Shown here one piece after another: positions 1 to 12,011 of a stretch of DNA of 64,000 nucleotides (the first letter of the stretch is position 1; each line of letters opens with the position of its first letter). The DNA is taken from contig JAYXKI010000002.1 in the NCBI GenBank assembly GCA_037892935.1, positions 124,001 through 188,000 of the forward strand. Reading direction: 5' to 3'. Made by a program: the position numbers and the translations under genes. The stretch is from Phlebopus portentosus (taxonomy: Eukaryota; Basidiomycota; Agaricomycetes; Boletales; Boletinellaceae). The notes beneath the pieces are model-generated. The model was not told where the DNA came from. It worked only from the letters and a program-made list of their open reading frames with translations, and searched no databases.

Positions 1-1
1 C

Positions 2-737
2 GACCCTACATCTAATGGCCGTAACTCCAAGAGCCCTCAGCAACGAAACAGGAAGCCCTGTGGAAGGTGCTCTGATAAACAGAAGAGAGTGAGTATTCTT
101 TGCAGATACTAGGTCAGTGACTATGAATTTCATAACAATTTCCTACTCGTCCGAATAGTGCGACATCTCCCCGCCATACTCACCGACCAGATGTAGAGCG
201 TGCACAAAAGCGAATGTACCGTTTTGTCCGCCCTACAAGGCGCGCCGCTCCAACGTTGTTAAGCAGACAATCGCACATCGTACGCACAGGTCTGAGCAAG
301 AGCAAGCTCCCAAGGTCAGTTCTAGGCCCTCGGCCTCTCAGGTGCGCGTGGTACTTGAAACCGCCATTCAAAAATCAAAAAGTGGATTAAGCTATCCTTT
401 TGTTTATTAGAGCCAATATTCTGGAATTGATGCCGCGACCAACTTCAGTCAACGACCAGTGATTCCTACCGAGGGCGAGACTCCAGCTCGAGATTTTCAG
501 ACGGTCGAACTGGGCCTGGACCCAGCTGATGTACTAATGTCGTCGCGAGACGCACCGCTTCTGGATAACAATTGCGTTTACTACGACTCTGACCAAGCGA
601 ATTTCGATGGAGGCCTCGATTCTGGAACTTCGTTGCTCCCGCTCAACAACTTCTTCGGTCAGTCCGAGGATGTTCTCAACAGTTCTGACTTTTTCTTTCC
701 GAATACGTTTGTTCCCGCCTTCTTGCCTTCCCTGTAA
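2..737 (+). CDS. Zn2Cys6 short protein, 5' partial
   Basis: Likely DNA-binding regulator, function unknown. Exons 2-88, 159-314 and 411-737; the start lies left of the window. Exons 1 and 2 together encode a Zn2Cys6 fungal binuclear cluster with spacing C-x2-C-x6-C-x10-C-x2-C-x7-C, and the first intron falls just before the third cysteine. A basic stretch follows the last cysteine. The C-terminal exon is acidic and rich in S, N and F, as in an activation-type region, ending at a TAA at 735-737. The gene at 2107-2800 has the same cluster spacing and the same intron position, so the two are tandem paralogues. The cluster assignment is strong; the regulatory role is inferred from the family. Confidence 0.75.
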
Positions 738-2062
738 TAATGCGATGTATGCTCTAGACTAACTTGATTATCCTTCGAGCTCAGCGTTCAAACAGTTCAA
801 ACAGTTTCTATTCCCTCGCTGGCCTTGCACATCTCGACCCACACGTCTAATATTTTCAATATCTCTACGTCACGAGTTGATAAGGATTTAAAATAGATTT
901 CAACGAAGATTCTATTTCGTTCGTATGCTGAATGAGCATATATCGACTGTTTGGTTCCGCGACTATTACCGCTGAATATATGACGTTATCCCGAGGCACC
1001 GAAAGATGATCTCTGGATGCGGGTCTGGACCTACAAGCTTAATCAAACTCTGATCGCCTCCTATTGGTGGAGCCTGCGTCCAGAGCTGCGGTCTAGGCCC
1101 TTCAGCGGCACAGATGCTTTGGCAGCTTGGACGTACATATACCTCTTTGGTAACATATCTTATTTTCAGCAGAATCGAACCACGTTTTGTATCATACTAC
1201 GTAATCATCACAGAAAACCTTTTGTTCGTCTTATCTTCCTTTGTGTCTGGGGATTGCGTACACCACGAATACGACACGCGAGGGTCTCCCTGAGAGGAAT
1301 GGCTTGAGATCAGAAGCCCGAACACTTTTCTTTTTCCCCACAGGTCTAGTCTGGGTCCTAGTCTGGGTCCGGAGAATACGTCTTTGCCTTTCGCAGAAAT
1401 TTGGAGCGGTACCATCAATAAGAAGCCCTCAGATTATGCCATTCCAAGGTGTTCCTCCTCTTTTGGTCATGAACCAAATCTTGGTGCTTATTTCTCTGGG
1501 CAGTGGTGCAACCGAACTAGCTCTAAGACGGCACTGCTGACTACGACGTAACCCGGCTCAATATCATGGTCGTATTCTCAGTCCTGCCGTGGCAGATTAC
1601 ACCACCTTCAGCTTGGCCCTGGACCTGACTAATTGGATGACCGCAAACAGGCTTGCCAATAACATACACCACGACTCTTCACGTTCAGTCGTGAAAATCG
1701 TGCAACATGCCAACAGTGGTGCGTGTTATTTCCAAAGCCTGCTCAAACTGATAGAACTTGAATGTATGCCTAATAATCCTCTTGGAATCTTTGCATTTTC
1801 TAGCGACATGCATCCATCCTACGCAAACGATACAGGAGAATGTACTATGAATAGATAACACTACGTCATTATGATCGTGGAGCTTCAAACGTTATTCCAG
1901 CGGTCTATCAGGAGGTCTAGACCGTGCATGTTATAGCCTGTTATAACAAATGGTTTAGTTTACAATAATTTGCACCACAGGCGCTTAAATGCTCCAATTA
2001 ACCCATGGGTCGGGAACAGCATGGCGCATTTCACGAATAATGGCGAGCCATTTGACCGTGAC
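738..2062. other. Intergenic stretch between the two Zn2Cys6 genes
   Basis: No gene could be supported. Short open frames exist near 1340-1540 and 1589-1858 with a plausible acceptor before each, but I find neither a cysteine cluster nor a connected exon set. A degenerate third paralogue is possible but not shown. Confidence 0.4.
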
Positions 2063-2069
2063 TATAAAA
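2063..2069 (+). promoter_or_regulatory. TATA box of second Zn2Cys6 gene
   Basis: TATAAAA lies 38 nt upstream of the ATG at 2107, a sensible distance for a short leader in a fungal promoter. Confidence 0.55.
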
Positions 2070-2106
2070 GCCCATTAAGGACAGTAGATCTTACCTCAGA
2101 GAACAA

Positions 2107-2800
2107 ATGACCTCAGATCTACTTTACCTTATACCCCAAGCCATCGCATCATATGAAGCTTTATCGAAAGAAATGCCACTGGCAGCTTGCCTGAATGTGC
2201 AGCAAGATCTTGCTACTCACCCCCAGGTTCGCCTTCAGAGACGAAACATGAAAGCTTGTGCTCGTTGCGCTGGGATGCACAAAAGGGTAAGTTCAGGTCC
2301 ATAATGCCATCGTCCTATCACTTAAATCATAATTAGTGCAACATGTTCCCACCGTATTCGCAATCGAAATGCGAGGAATGTACCAAAGAGGGAATAGCAG
2401 TGTGTCCCCCGCACAAGCCACGCAGAAGTCGGCGCAAAAGAGGTCGAGCATACTCCGATCATGATCCAACGTCTGTTCACATCAGCGTAAATAAAGTATC
2501 GGTGAATAATTTCGAACAAATTTCCTGCAGGATGTTGAAGCGATTTTGACAAACCTCTTAGGAATCTACCGGCTCTTCAACGAGTGTGACGCATCCTGCT
2601 AGCGGAACTGGTGGCTCGTCTACGATGCGCTCGACCAATGCAAGTAAGTGCCAAGAGAACATTATTGAAAATGTAGTACTAAGTGGATGGTTATGACAGA
2701 TACAGGCAATCGTCCATATTCTTCAGACGCCTTCTTCAATCAAATCCCGTTGGAAGGATTATTGACCATGACTTTCGAAGAGTTCAACTATTGGCCTTGA
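2107..2800 (+). CDS. Zn2Cys6 short protein (170 aa)
   Basis: Exons 2107-2286, 2337-2486, 2562-2643 and 2700-2800 give 513 nt, an intact 170-aa protein. Residues about 55-90 form a Zn2Cys6 cluster (C-x2-C-x6-C-x10-C-x2-C-x7-C), followed by a basic run (PRRSRRKRG). The intron between cysteines 2 and 3 sits at the same codon as in the upstream paralogue. The tail is S/T/G-rich and ends with acidic and aromatic residues. The protein is far shorter than classical Zn2Cys6 activators and lacks the fungal-specific middle homology domain. Expected location is the nucleus. The target is unknown. Confidence 0.8.
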
Positions 2801-3327
2801 TGAAGTAGCTTTGAAGACAAACAAGGGAGCCTCCGCTGGGCCGCGAAGGAGGGACCTTAAGTAGTTGATCAAGTAGGACATATGACAGTTATATATATTC
2901 TTACTCACCATACATCAAGTTCTGGTTGCATAAACGCGCCACAAAGAAAGCAAGAGCTCACTAATCAGAAAGGCAAGACGTCTGCTCATGGTTACAAGAT
3001 CTCAGAGAAGTTCCTGCGCCTGACAAGTATCGCTTCTGTTCGAGATGAAGGATTCGGAACTTTACCCAAACGATTCCAAGCACTACCTGTTTTCACCCCT
3101 TGCTGAAACATGTGCCAGAGAGGGAATTCGCGGAATGCGTATCTCCGACTCCCAGAAAACCAGGTAAACGCACATAGGCACTGGAACTCCTGGTTTCCGA
3201 AGGGCGGTGAAACTCCGCCGATCTCCGTTATAAATAAAAACGCAAGAGACCGGATGATCCCATTACAACAAGGAAACCGAAAATCATATAAAGCCTACAA
3301 AGCCACATTCCCAGAGTCAATGGATAA
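2801..3327. other. Intergenic, nothing recognised
   Basis: Convergent intergenic region between the Zn2Cys6 gene and the reductase on the other strand. Short open frames present have no family signature and no splice partners. Confidence 0.5.
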
Positions 3328-4275
3328 TTAGTACGCGATCCTAACGCGCTTCCCCTCCCACTGGTTCCATTCTGGAAGGACACGTGTCACAATGAAATGC
3401 GCAACATCCTTCCGACTGATTGTATAACCTCCCTTCATCTCGTGGTCTAATGCGCGATATGGCGCTTCGCCAGGCTTCTTAGGGTTTTCTCCGACGGAAT
3501 CGCCATCCGTAAGTAAAGCCGGGCGGACGACGACAGCGTGTTTCAGCCACCCATATGGACCAACATGATCTTGCCACCCGTCGGCAAGTATAGTCTTATC
3601 AGGTTCGCCATCCGCAGCTGGCCATTCCCAGCCCGCAGCATACGTAATCACGCGTTCCATTCCGAGCTTGTCGGCGTGCGGACCCTTGGCACCATCGAGG
3701 ACTAACCCGTAGAAAGGCTTAAGAGGCAAAGGAAGGGCGGCGTGGGCTGTTTTGCCAAGACCTGTTGAAGAGACGACGACTAGTTTCGGCTGTGATGCGG
3801 GATCGCGAGGGAGGACGGAGAGGAGATTGAGCATTGAACGTGCGCAGAGGTTCGGGGGGTCTAGTACCAAGCCTTTCGTTATGCTGAACTTTGGAAACGT
3901 CCCTGTAGATACGAGAGCAATTGAGCAAGAACAGGCAGAAACAGTAGGATCTCGCATACCAACTGAGAAGTGGACTGCGTCCAAAGGTTCGTCGCCCTCG
4001 GAGGCAATCGCCAAAGCTTTACCCACGTCTTCTTTTTTCAACGCGTCGCCTTGTACAAGGCGCGCCTTTCCAGAAGCAATATATTGCTTGATGCTTTCAT
4101 CTGTGTCAAAACACGATGTGTTGCGAAGCAAGAAGATCACAGTCGCGCCATTTCCTGAGATGTCAAACAAGAAATAAGTACAGTTCGTCAACAAAGACTT
4201 TCATCACTCACCAAGGAGCCTCTGCGCAGAATAGTAGCCTATGTTGCGAGAGCCACCGATGACCAGAACCTTCAT
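3328..4275 (-). CDS. NmrA-like NAD(P)-binding protein (277 aa)
   Basis: Exons on the minus strand: 4275-4212, 4154-3960 and 3902-3328, total 834 nt. The N-terminus reads MKVLVIGGSRNIG, a Rossmann-fold glycine motif for NAD(P) directly after the start Met, which fixes the start although the frame is open upstream. The rest resembles NmrA-like/extended short-chain reductase relatives found widely in basidiomycetes, with VVVSSTG in the middle and a C-terminal KDVAHFIVTRVL segment. Probably a cytosolic oxidoreductase or redox-sensing protein; substrate unknown. Intron 2 (57 nt) removes a piece that would otherwise read through in frame. Confidence 0.75.
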
Positions 4276-4782
4276 TATGCCTGTGGATGTGAGTGAAAAT
4301 GGAAAGTGCGACAAGCCACGTTTAGGATGATGAGTGCCTCGTAGGAACAGAACGCTGCCCTTTATACCGAATGAAATCTTAGACTTAGTATATCGACTGG
4401 ACAACGTGTCTTTCAAATCATATGCAAGCGGAATGATGCGCCCAACCACTGCAACCGAGCCTAATGGCACGGCGTTTGGGTTTCTCCTGATCGATGGAAC
4501 CAATTACGTAACCCGTATGATTTAATGAACACTACTGCGAGGATCCATCAAAATTATCTGCAATGGACAACTATATGTTTGGGGATATCAGAACCAAGCA
4601 GAGCTCAACGAAGCATTGGAACGTAGATAGCGAGAAACAACAAGTAAGAAATACAAAACACGACGTACAGACAATGAAAGATACACAATGCAAACATGTG
4701 TCCATGCGTAATGAGTACAGCAGAGAGCATAAGTATGGAGTGAGGTTGATGATCAAGTGAAACAAAATGAGCCCGCTAGAGT

Positions 4783-5695
4783 CTACAGCTCTTCTTTGAA
4801 CCTCGTGCCTCCAGGGAAAGTGACGGCTGTCTCCGTAGAATCGAGGGACGTCTGTCGTGGTTGGCCATCCTTCGTTCGGTTCAACTGGTCGATGTACGCG
4901 GGATAGTGAGCCAGCGTGTCGTCATCCATAGTCGCAGGAGAGGTTGAACGAAGAGGCGGCTCGAACGGCTCGTCCTCAGGTATACGACTCGGTGCTTGAA
5001 GATCAACGGTAGACACGGAGGACTCGTCCTTTCGTCGACCGGGCGAGGCGCGTGCTGCGTAGTCAAGATTCGGCACTGTGACTTCGCCTTGCGGTGCACT
5101 CCGCAGGTTATGCGTGCCCCTTCAAGCTTCACAAAACTATCACGCCCAGGATCGTATGGCCCCATTCCAAGCGTGTCATTCGCGTCCCACTCATCTTCTT
5201 CGTCATCTCCTGGAGCTCGTATCCAACCAGCACGTTTCGGGTTCTGACTTCGAAATCCGAAGAGCGTACCACGTCGTCGCGGAAAGCTTGGACCCCCTGA
5301 TGAAGCTTCTACACCAACCTCACCCGACTTGCCTGGTACGGTCCGTCCACCATGTTTGTAGTTGCGTAAGAGGTAGAATACGCCGATACATGATCCAATG
5401 AAGATAACACCAAGGCCTACAATAAGGCCAATGAAGCCTACACAAAACTTTGTTTGAGAATCTGAGAGTGACATTAGACGCAAGTTCGCCACATACCTCC
5501 TTCTGAGCCTCCAATCTCTGGAACACCATTCGACTTTGATTCTATGGTTGCAGTTGCGGTTGCAGAAAGCTATTAAGCCGGTAAAGCAATTCGGTCGATA
5601 ACGTCGTCAACCCCTTGAACTAATAATCGAATATGTCGTTGACGTACTGCGGATGTGTCGGCTTGTCGCCGCAGTTCAGTAACTATTCCAGGCAT
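4783..5695 (-). CDS. Single-pass membrane protein, apparent frameshift
   Basis: Minus-strand exons supported: 5695-5648, 5569-5497 and 5437-4783. The product has a short S/T-rich outer part, one hydrophobic helix (GFIGLIVGLGVIFIGSCIGVF) and a long acidic, serine/proline-rich cytoplasmic tail. The tail is open in two frames that join near a C4 run at 5117-5120: one base appears missing, and the exon total (776 nt) is one short of a multiple of three. The 5' end is uncertain. Coding-like sequence with cysteines (SKLLDCQNYLCNMPG) continues upstream of 5695, and another ATG lies at 5854, eleven bases from a MITE edge. Function unknown; a signalling or wall-sensing role would be speculation. Confidence 0.6.
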
Positions 5696-5864
5696 ATTGC
5701 AAAGGTAGTTTTGGCAGTCGAGTAGTTTGCTATAAACAATGCAGGATACCGCTCAGAAGAAAGGGCAATGTTCACAGCGGGAGCGGGTGGTTACAGTTAC
5801 GGTCACAACCAGTAGAGGAAGACCCTGACGCAAGTTACGGCACGGGACAAACATACCGGTTGTA

Positions 5865-6520
5865 CAGTCATTAACCGGTCCTTTAAACAGTACCATTCCC
5901 TTAAACACCCTACGTTTTCTCACCCATTTCTTCATCCCTCACTACAAGAAAAATGCTGCGGATGCAAAATGCATATTTGACCTGACATCCAAGTTTTTAA
6001 GTAAATCAGGCAAGTTGTTAGGCCAGGAAAAATCAGGCACTGGTCAAATTTATGTGAAACTAATAAACCTCATTCTGATCAAATTGGTCCTGTGTATTTT
6101 TCTGTCAACCAATGTGGATTCTAAGTTTATGAGCTAATATCACTCTATTAGAAGTGCCTTATTCTATATTTTCAAGAAGGAATATGCTTTCAGTGAATAA
6201 ACGCAAGCCAAAGAAGCAAGAAATGTGACAGATGCACAATCATATTATTTACGTAATGTGATCGACGTTGTTGTGCCAAGTCGGCAAATTAGCCGGTATC
6301 AGGCGTTTTGTAATGTCGCATGGCGTTTTTGTGACAGTCAAGTATGTCTTTCGGTCGCCCATATTAATTTTTTCTGTCTATATTACGACTTTAAAGAAAA
6401 ATAGGCAGGTGTAGCTCATGGTAGATAATTGGAATATATACTCAGTTTTGAGAAAAGTGCTGCGTAGTGAGCTATGAAAGTGGATCTGTAATAGGTGTTC
6501 AAAGGACCGGTTAATGACTG
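5865..6520. mobile_element. Mariner-type MITE, 656 bp
   Basis: Perfect inverted ends of 20 bp (CAGTCATTAACCGGTCCTTT at 5865-5884 and its complement at 6501-6520), extending imperfectly inward. A TA dinucleotide flanks both ends (5863-5864 and 6521-6522), the target duplication typical of Tc1/mariner elements. The interior is AT-rich and has no transposase-like frame, so it is non-autonomous. It lies just upstream of the membrane protein gene on the minus strand. Confidence 0.7.
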
Positions 6521-6522
6521 TA

Positions 6523-7004
6523 TTTATATCGTGGGAAGATTATAACCAATCACTTCGGGTATCAATAATAATGAAAATAACAGATACTTATAAGTACAAG
6601 GAAACCATATCGCGGCAAGATCAGGGACAGGTGAGCAAATAATCAGAAAATGAATTGGACGAATAGATGCGTCTATACTACTCTCGTAGTACATGTTAGC
6701 TGGATAGCCTTGTTTGCAGGATACTCACAAGTGTATAGCTAAATTTCTTCAAAGGAAGCTTCGGATTGAAACGCCGATGATGCGGAACGCCTTAGGTAGA
6801 ACGTATCCTGGGCGTATTGTGGTTGCCTTCGCAGCAAGCAGTAATTGTTACATAAATATGTATGCAGTTGATATCGAAATACATCTAGTATCAAGAAGTA
6901 CAATGCGAAGGAGAATCCAGACTCCGGGTATCTATACTTAGAGAGCTAGCTTGAGTGCAGTCCACCTCGGAGGACTTGCACTCCAGACAAATCTAACAGA
7001 AAGC
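6523..7004. other. AT-rich intergenic sequence
   Basis: Between the MITE and the 3' end of the thaumatin-like gene. No gene supported. Confidence 0.5.
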
Positions 7005-8308
7005 TCAAGGACAGAACGTGAGCAAGTAGTCAGATGACAGCGAAGCGGAGCATTTGCGTAGTGCCGTTCCGCTGTCCTCATCATATGCATAGATGTACGA
7101 GTTGGGGCAACCATTCTCTGCAGTGAAATGCAGTCAGGTATCTGCGTACTACTTACACAGAGAAGATACACACTGAAATGGTCATAGTACGGGATACCTG
7201 AAGATGGACACATCCCAGGTGTACCGTACTTGCCTGTGCAACAAACTGGGTCGTCGTCTGAGTGAGATTTGAGTGGTCAGTCTCACAAGTCGCAGCTTGT
7301 CATTATGAGTTGAAACCTACCCCCACCTCCACCCATACCGGCTGCACATGCACTCAAGCAGCCATCGTCGCCCTTCTTCAAATCATCCGGACCTTATTTA
7401 AGAGTTAATCAAGTATCACATCTACCGTCAAAGACAAGTAGACTGGAACTAACAGGTTAAACCAAGGTCATTCGTGCAGTCGGAGGAATCACATCCTTTG
7501 TTAGTCAGGATGCTCATCGGCATATTGTATCCATCAACAAGGGAGACTAGAAGCAAGTCAGTCCCGACTATAGTAAACCACAAAAAGAACAGCCAAATCG
7601 CCCACCGTCATAATAGTCAAGGCCATCCTCAGCATTGAGCGTCCATTCAGCGAGAGTGGCGGGGGGGATACCCTAAAAGAAAAAATCCTGAGAAGCTGGA
7701 TTTGTTTGGGAGAGAGCCGCTCACCGTGCCGTTCGTAGCAGTACACTCGAGGCCGCCGATGCAACTTCCCGTCGAGCAAGAGGTCGTTCCATCACCAGAG
7801 CTATTAGAGCTGAAGTCACAATCGCGACGTCCCTTCCAACCGGATTATTCAGCTCGGGAGATCTATTATATATTGAAAAACGATGTCAAAACTTACCCAG
7901 ATCCGACCGGAAGTCCAGTTGTTTGGGACTTGAAATTTCCACAATGAACCTGCAGTGGCTTCCCATCTACAATCTCTGAGTCAACACAACACATACGTCT
8001 CCAACATGAGCAAATATAAAAGTCTTACCCCGTCGGAGCATTCGGCTTGACCTTGGATACTTCAGAAGTGAAAATCTTTGGGAAAGTAGTGATCAGCCTT
8101 CGAGCGAGTTTCCGGCTGAGCTGAGTCGTCACATACCGCTGGCCTATATAGAAGGTCAGCAAACATGACCTAGACTGAGATTTCCTACTTACCAAATTGT
8201 GTAGTTGCATTTGTTCTGCAGATAGAACGTCCGATAGTTTTGGGCGTATGTCGCTCCTGCAAGTAATAGGATTACCGCAAAGCTGACTGCAGAGCGAATG
8301 GTGCCCAT
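7005..8308 (-). CDS. Thaumatin-like protein (258 aa, 10 exons)
   Basis: Minus-strand exons: 8308-8193, 8143-8137, 8075-8029, 7966-7897, 7832-7725, 7672-7606, 7546-7454, 7392-7321, 7257-7174 and 7117-7005, total 777 nt. Residues 1-22 are a signal peptide, so the protein is secreted. Family hallmarks in order: YLQNKCNYTIWPA at the mature N-terminus, GWEATAG, GRRDCDFS, a cysteine-rich TTSC..GSCIGGLEC block, VSLVDGYN, a CLSAC segment, VCCTGKYGTPGMCPSSG, and a C-terminal YLLTFCP. Many cysteines pair in this fold. Fungal members are linked to beta-glucan binding or cleavage and wall remodelling. Exon 2 is only 7 nt but is needed to keep WPA and the frame. One acceptor (before GRRDC) is AAG. Length fits the family. 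Confidence 0.9.
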
Positions 8309-9184
8309 CATTATTGCAGTCGGACAAGTACCGTCTGTTACAAAGCTTTGGTCTTATAGTGCAATGCCATGACATTGCTCCGCGCTCAGTGGCTAAGCTA
8401 AGGTCAACTCTCAGTGCAAAGTCGGCAGAATTGTTCGAGCCAGGTCAAGATGGTTTCCCAGGCATGGGTACCTTTGGAAGCCGCATAGCTGCAGATTACG
8501 AAGTCTTGGAGAATGCCAACTGATAACAACGACGCGGTGTTTATGGTAACTGCAAAGTCGAGCAAAACATGGATCGAGGTTGAGTCACCTTTGCTTCGGT
8601 AAAATACAAAACCCCCCTCCGAGAATGGAAACCTGCTTCTGCCGATTCTGGCAGAACTCCTATTATGGTAAAAGCACGTGCACCTTGTCGACTTGATAAG
8701 CAAGCAGCTGCGGGTCAGTGACTATCACTATCACTATTGAGAATACACTATCGAGATCGAGAATACACTTCGATAAAGCAACGCAACACAAGTCCGACGG
8801 ATTTGAAGCACATCTTAAAGATATGTTCTTGATAGCATTGACTGGGTCTTTGTCACCGGAACTCGATCTTATACATCCTCAATTGTCCAAAGCAAATCAT
8901 TCCATTGCGGGATCACTTCTTATTGTCGATACTCAGAACTACACAAATATGGACTTTCGCGGTTAGCTTCCGCTCTCAGAATGATGGCCTCTTCCCGTAG
9001 AGCCAAAGGGCAAATTTACTCCTCCACTGGTCCTCGGACGCAGTAGGTAAATCCGGTCGCTTGGAAACAAAAGCCTGATTCACCGTCTTGTCTTTGTCCC
9101 GTACGTGAGTCCGGATGGTATAAAGAGGTGTCATTGTTTGAGCTTTCAGGATTTTTTTCGCGCCAAGCCGCACCCGCTTAGACC
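8309..9184. other. Intergenic; promoter side of thaumatin-like gene
   Basis: A TATAAG on the minus strand near 8355 could serve the thaumatin-like gene. Several open frames exist on both strands, including one of 130 codons at 8976-9368 minus, but none shows a family signature or a convincing splice pattern. Confidence 0.4.
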
Positions 9185-10780
9185 ATGCCCACATATCCTG
9201 ACGTCCACTACGTGTGGCAAGCCACATCCACTCCGCCCAATGATGGCTCAGAGTCTTTGTGGCCAGATAAGATACTGCGAACATATTTATGGGCTTTAGC
9301 TGTCCAGTCAGAATCGAGTTCATTCGGAAACGAGTCCGATAGCTGCTGCGACTACGATCATTCCTCATTTGGCATTTACTCTTCTGTTCGAGTCAACACC
9401 GACAGGTATTCATTTGGACTGTGGGATGAGATGGCGCAGGATCCTTTGTCTAATGTTAATCACTCTGTGAGTTCATTGTTGCTCATATTCAGTTCAGAGG
9501 CTCATCCCGGTCATTCTTCTTCAAGAGCGATAAACTTTTTGGTTCTGAAAAGGACTTTCCTTGCTTCGCAAGCAGAGCCTACGACGCGCGGCGAAGTCTT
9601 ATACCCACCTGCGTCCCACCCTCCCTGGCTCACCTCGGCACCCTCGTCTCGTTCGTTCTCGGTCGCCGTCTCCGTTACCGAAGACAGAATATTTGGTGAA
9701 TAGTGTTGACGGTATACCTCGACTCACGAAAACCATGGAACTTGTCCGAAAGAACGATGCGGAAGGAAGGAAAGCACCACCGAAGTGCCAGACGATGTCA
9801 AATCTATCGCGGCCACCGGCCATAGTTCTGTCTCCTTCGTCTCCGGATTCTGGTAACCAATCTTTTACCTCTACCTCGTCGGCCTCTGAGTTTCCATCGG
9901 CTCCCGAATCTACCACATCTGCTGGCTGCACCGCAACGTCGTCTGATTTGACTCAAATCTCAAAAATTGGTGATCACGTGGTTAAAGTAGCATATCCGCG
10001 TATCTTGTCTATGATGAGAAGGCGCCATTTTGAGGACGATAATGCGCCGGTTCTTACCATTTCGGAGGCTCAGTTCAAATTCGCTCGTCAATCGCAAGTA
10101 AGTATCCGTTTGAGGAATTCTTGGAATCAGTTCGCTTCACGATACTCCATTCTGTTTAGGTTGATCAGTTGGTGATAACAATTGATTTATCGGAATGTAC
10201 TTCAATGCTGCGTCCTGGGACGCACGGATGGGTCTTCCCTCACGTAGCTACGCTGAATAACACCCTCGCATCGCATGAGAGATACTCCCGCGACGGAAGC
10301 CACATCTTTACACGTCAGCACGAAGGTACACAGTTTCGATACGTGTACTGCGGATATTACAAGGTCGCAAGCGGGTTGAGATGGGGGCTTAGACCTCGCG
10401 AGGTAGACTCACAGAAGCTAGAATGTAGTGACGTTTTCTTCCTCGAATTTGTAGCGCTCGAAAGACAGATGTTTTCTATTGTCAGCGCCTTGGCTACGCC
10501 TGTTGACGGTAAGCGCCGTTATAACTCAAAATCGCAGACGAAGCAGCATTTCACTGACCGGGTACATTCAGAGCAGAAACTCTCTCTTGAACGCAGTACA
10601 TTCAATATGGAGGTTAAGAGAGAAGACAAGCCGGCCTCGCGTTCGTATGGTCAACGTAGATGGTGTGGATTTCGAGATCGCATCCTCTCCAGTTGCTTGG
10701 GATCATGGTTCATTCAGAGAATAAGAGAGTATGGGGATTCTGCCGTTCTCTTTAGCTTACAAACCCTCATGTCATCGTAA
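9185..10780 (+). CDS. DUF6697-like protein, model uncertain
   Basis: Best exon set: 9185-9466, 9576-10097, 10160-10508 and 10572-10780. The N-terminal two thirds are S/T/P-rich and look disordered. The folded part is in exon 3, with PGTHGWVFPH and, about 40 residues later, RYVYCGYYKV followed by LRPREV. This pattern resembles the basidiomycete DUF6697 domain. Exon 2 to exon 3 is well supported (GTAAGT donor, phase 0). The 5' part is less sure: two other frames around 9490-9700 also look coding, and an internal ATG at 9735 could be the start. The last exon is open in two frames, so the C-terminus may be wrong. Function unknown. Confidence 0.5.
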
Positions 10781-10930
10781 ATCATGTTTTTCGTCCATCG
10801 ACATAGTTTCCTTTTTTTCTTTTTTTGGATACTGTGATCCTGAGAGTAGGGTGCTTATGTTTGAGAGCACGTGCGCCGGAACCGAATTGTTTGACCCATT
10901 GGTCAACTCGTTTCGAACGCCATCGTCAAA

Positions 10931-12011
10931 ATGACCTCCCTGGCTCTAGACACAGTTATTGGGGCATATAGGTTGCTGCTTCAGCCAATCGCGCCGTTTA
11001 CATGGTTTGGAATTGATTTCAGCACCTTCGACATTGCTGCAGGACTCCGCCTCTGCGTTGTCCTTCGACAACTGCGCGAAATGAGTTTGCGTCATCACCT
11101 CAGGACGAAGCTCAGTAGACGCGCTGAAGGCGATAGGAAGCAAACCGATGATGTCGAGCCCTTGAGCTACACAAAGTGTATTGCAGTGACACTGGCAGTC
11201 GTATTTGGCGGGGAAGCAATCATGAGTGAGTCGTGGTCCTGGGTCTGCAACTAGGAGGCTGATAAGAAAGACCAGGCCCTTGGTTGGGTATTCCGCCTTC
11301 ATTTGTATTCACTCCGGTTGTCCTGGGTTTATACACAGGACTCACAGTTCTCGTTGAGTTGTTACCTTCGGTCCCAGTCTTATCTTTCAAGACCGAATTT
11401 CCGTTATCACTTTTCGACGGCATGACCCGTGCATTTCTCGTCTGCCAGTTGATCCCTCCTATGGTGACGGCACATCCTCAACCTTCCATAGCTTCTTCCC
11501 CTTGGACCCTTATCCTTACATCGCTGGTAAGAACCATTCTAATTTATGAGAACTACTCTGAAGATATACGTAGGTCACCGCAAACACGGGTTTCTTCTTG
11601 ATTAATCTATTCTCCATGTTCAGCCCAACAGGATGGTCCCTCGTCACACCAGCTGAGCTACGTCCATACGGATGGACAACGGTAGACTTGTGGTGTGCAC
11701 CTCTTACCACGGGACTTTACGCGCTCCTTACCCATGCACAGCCATTTTGGGCGGAATTACACGGCGTATTAGTCCAGATCTTCGGAGCAGACTTGGATGA
11801 CGCGGAGAAGCTGAGCACGCTGTCTCGAGGCGAAGCCCTTGATGCTGAGACTGCTCGAGCCGTATGTGCGATTTTCTTAACCAGTCTCTTCGCCGGGCGG
11901 ACTGCAAGGAACCTTGGGGGACCATTTCTGAAGAGCTTACGCGGGGAGAAAAAGAGAGTTATTCGGTCGAGTACGTGGATACATTTTCTTCACGCCTTCA
12001 TCTCCTCATGA
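10931..12011 (+). CDS. Polytopic membrane protein (327 aa)
   Basis: Exons 10931-11225, 11276-11526 and 11574-12011, total 984 nt. I count five to six hydrophobic segments, for example CIAVTLAVVFGGEAIM, FVFTPVVLGLYTGLTVLVEL and TGFFLINLFSMF. The conserved-looking core runs around the exon junctions (SPWLGIPPSF). The region after about residue 280 is less certain because another frame is open there. I do not recognise the family, and no transporter or enzyme motif is visible. It lies 150 bp downstream of the DUF6697-like gene in the same direction. An endomembrane location is likely from the hydrophobic profile only. Confidence 0.65.

Noticed and set aside
6405..6470. tRNA-like A-box sequence (TAGCTCATGGTAGA)
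   Set aside because: No B box, no cloverleaf pairing, and it lies inside a MITE.
8976..9368. 130-codon minus-strand frame
   Set aside because: Overlaps the first exon of the plus-strand DUF6697-like gene and has no recognised motif.
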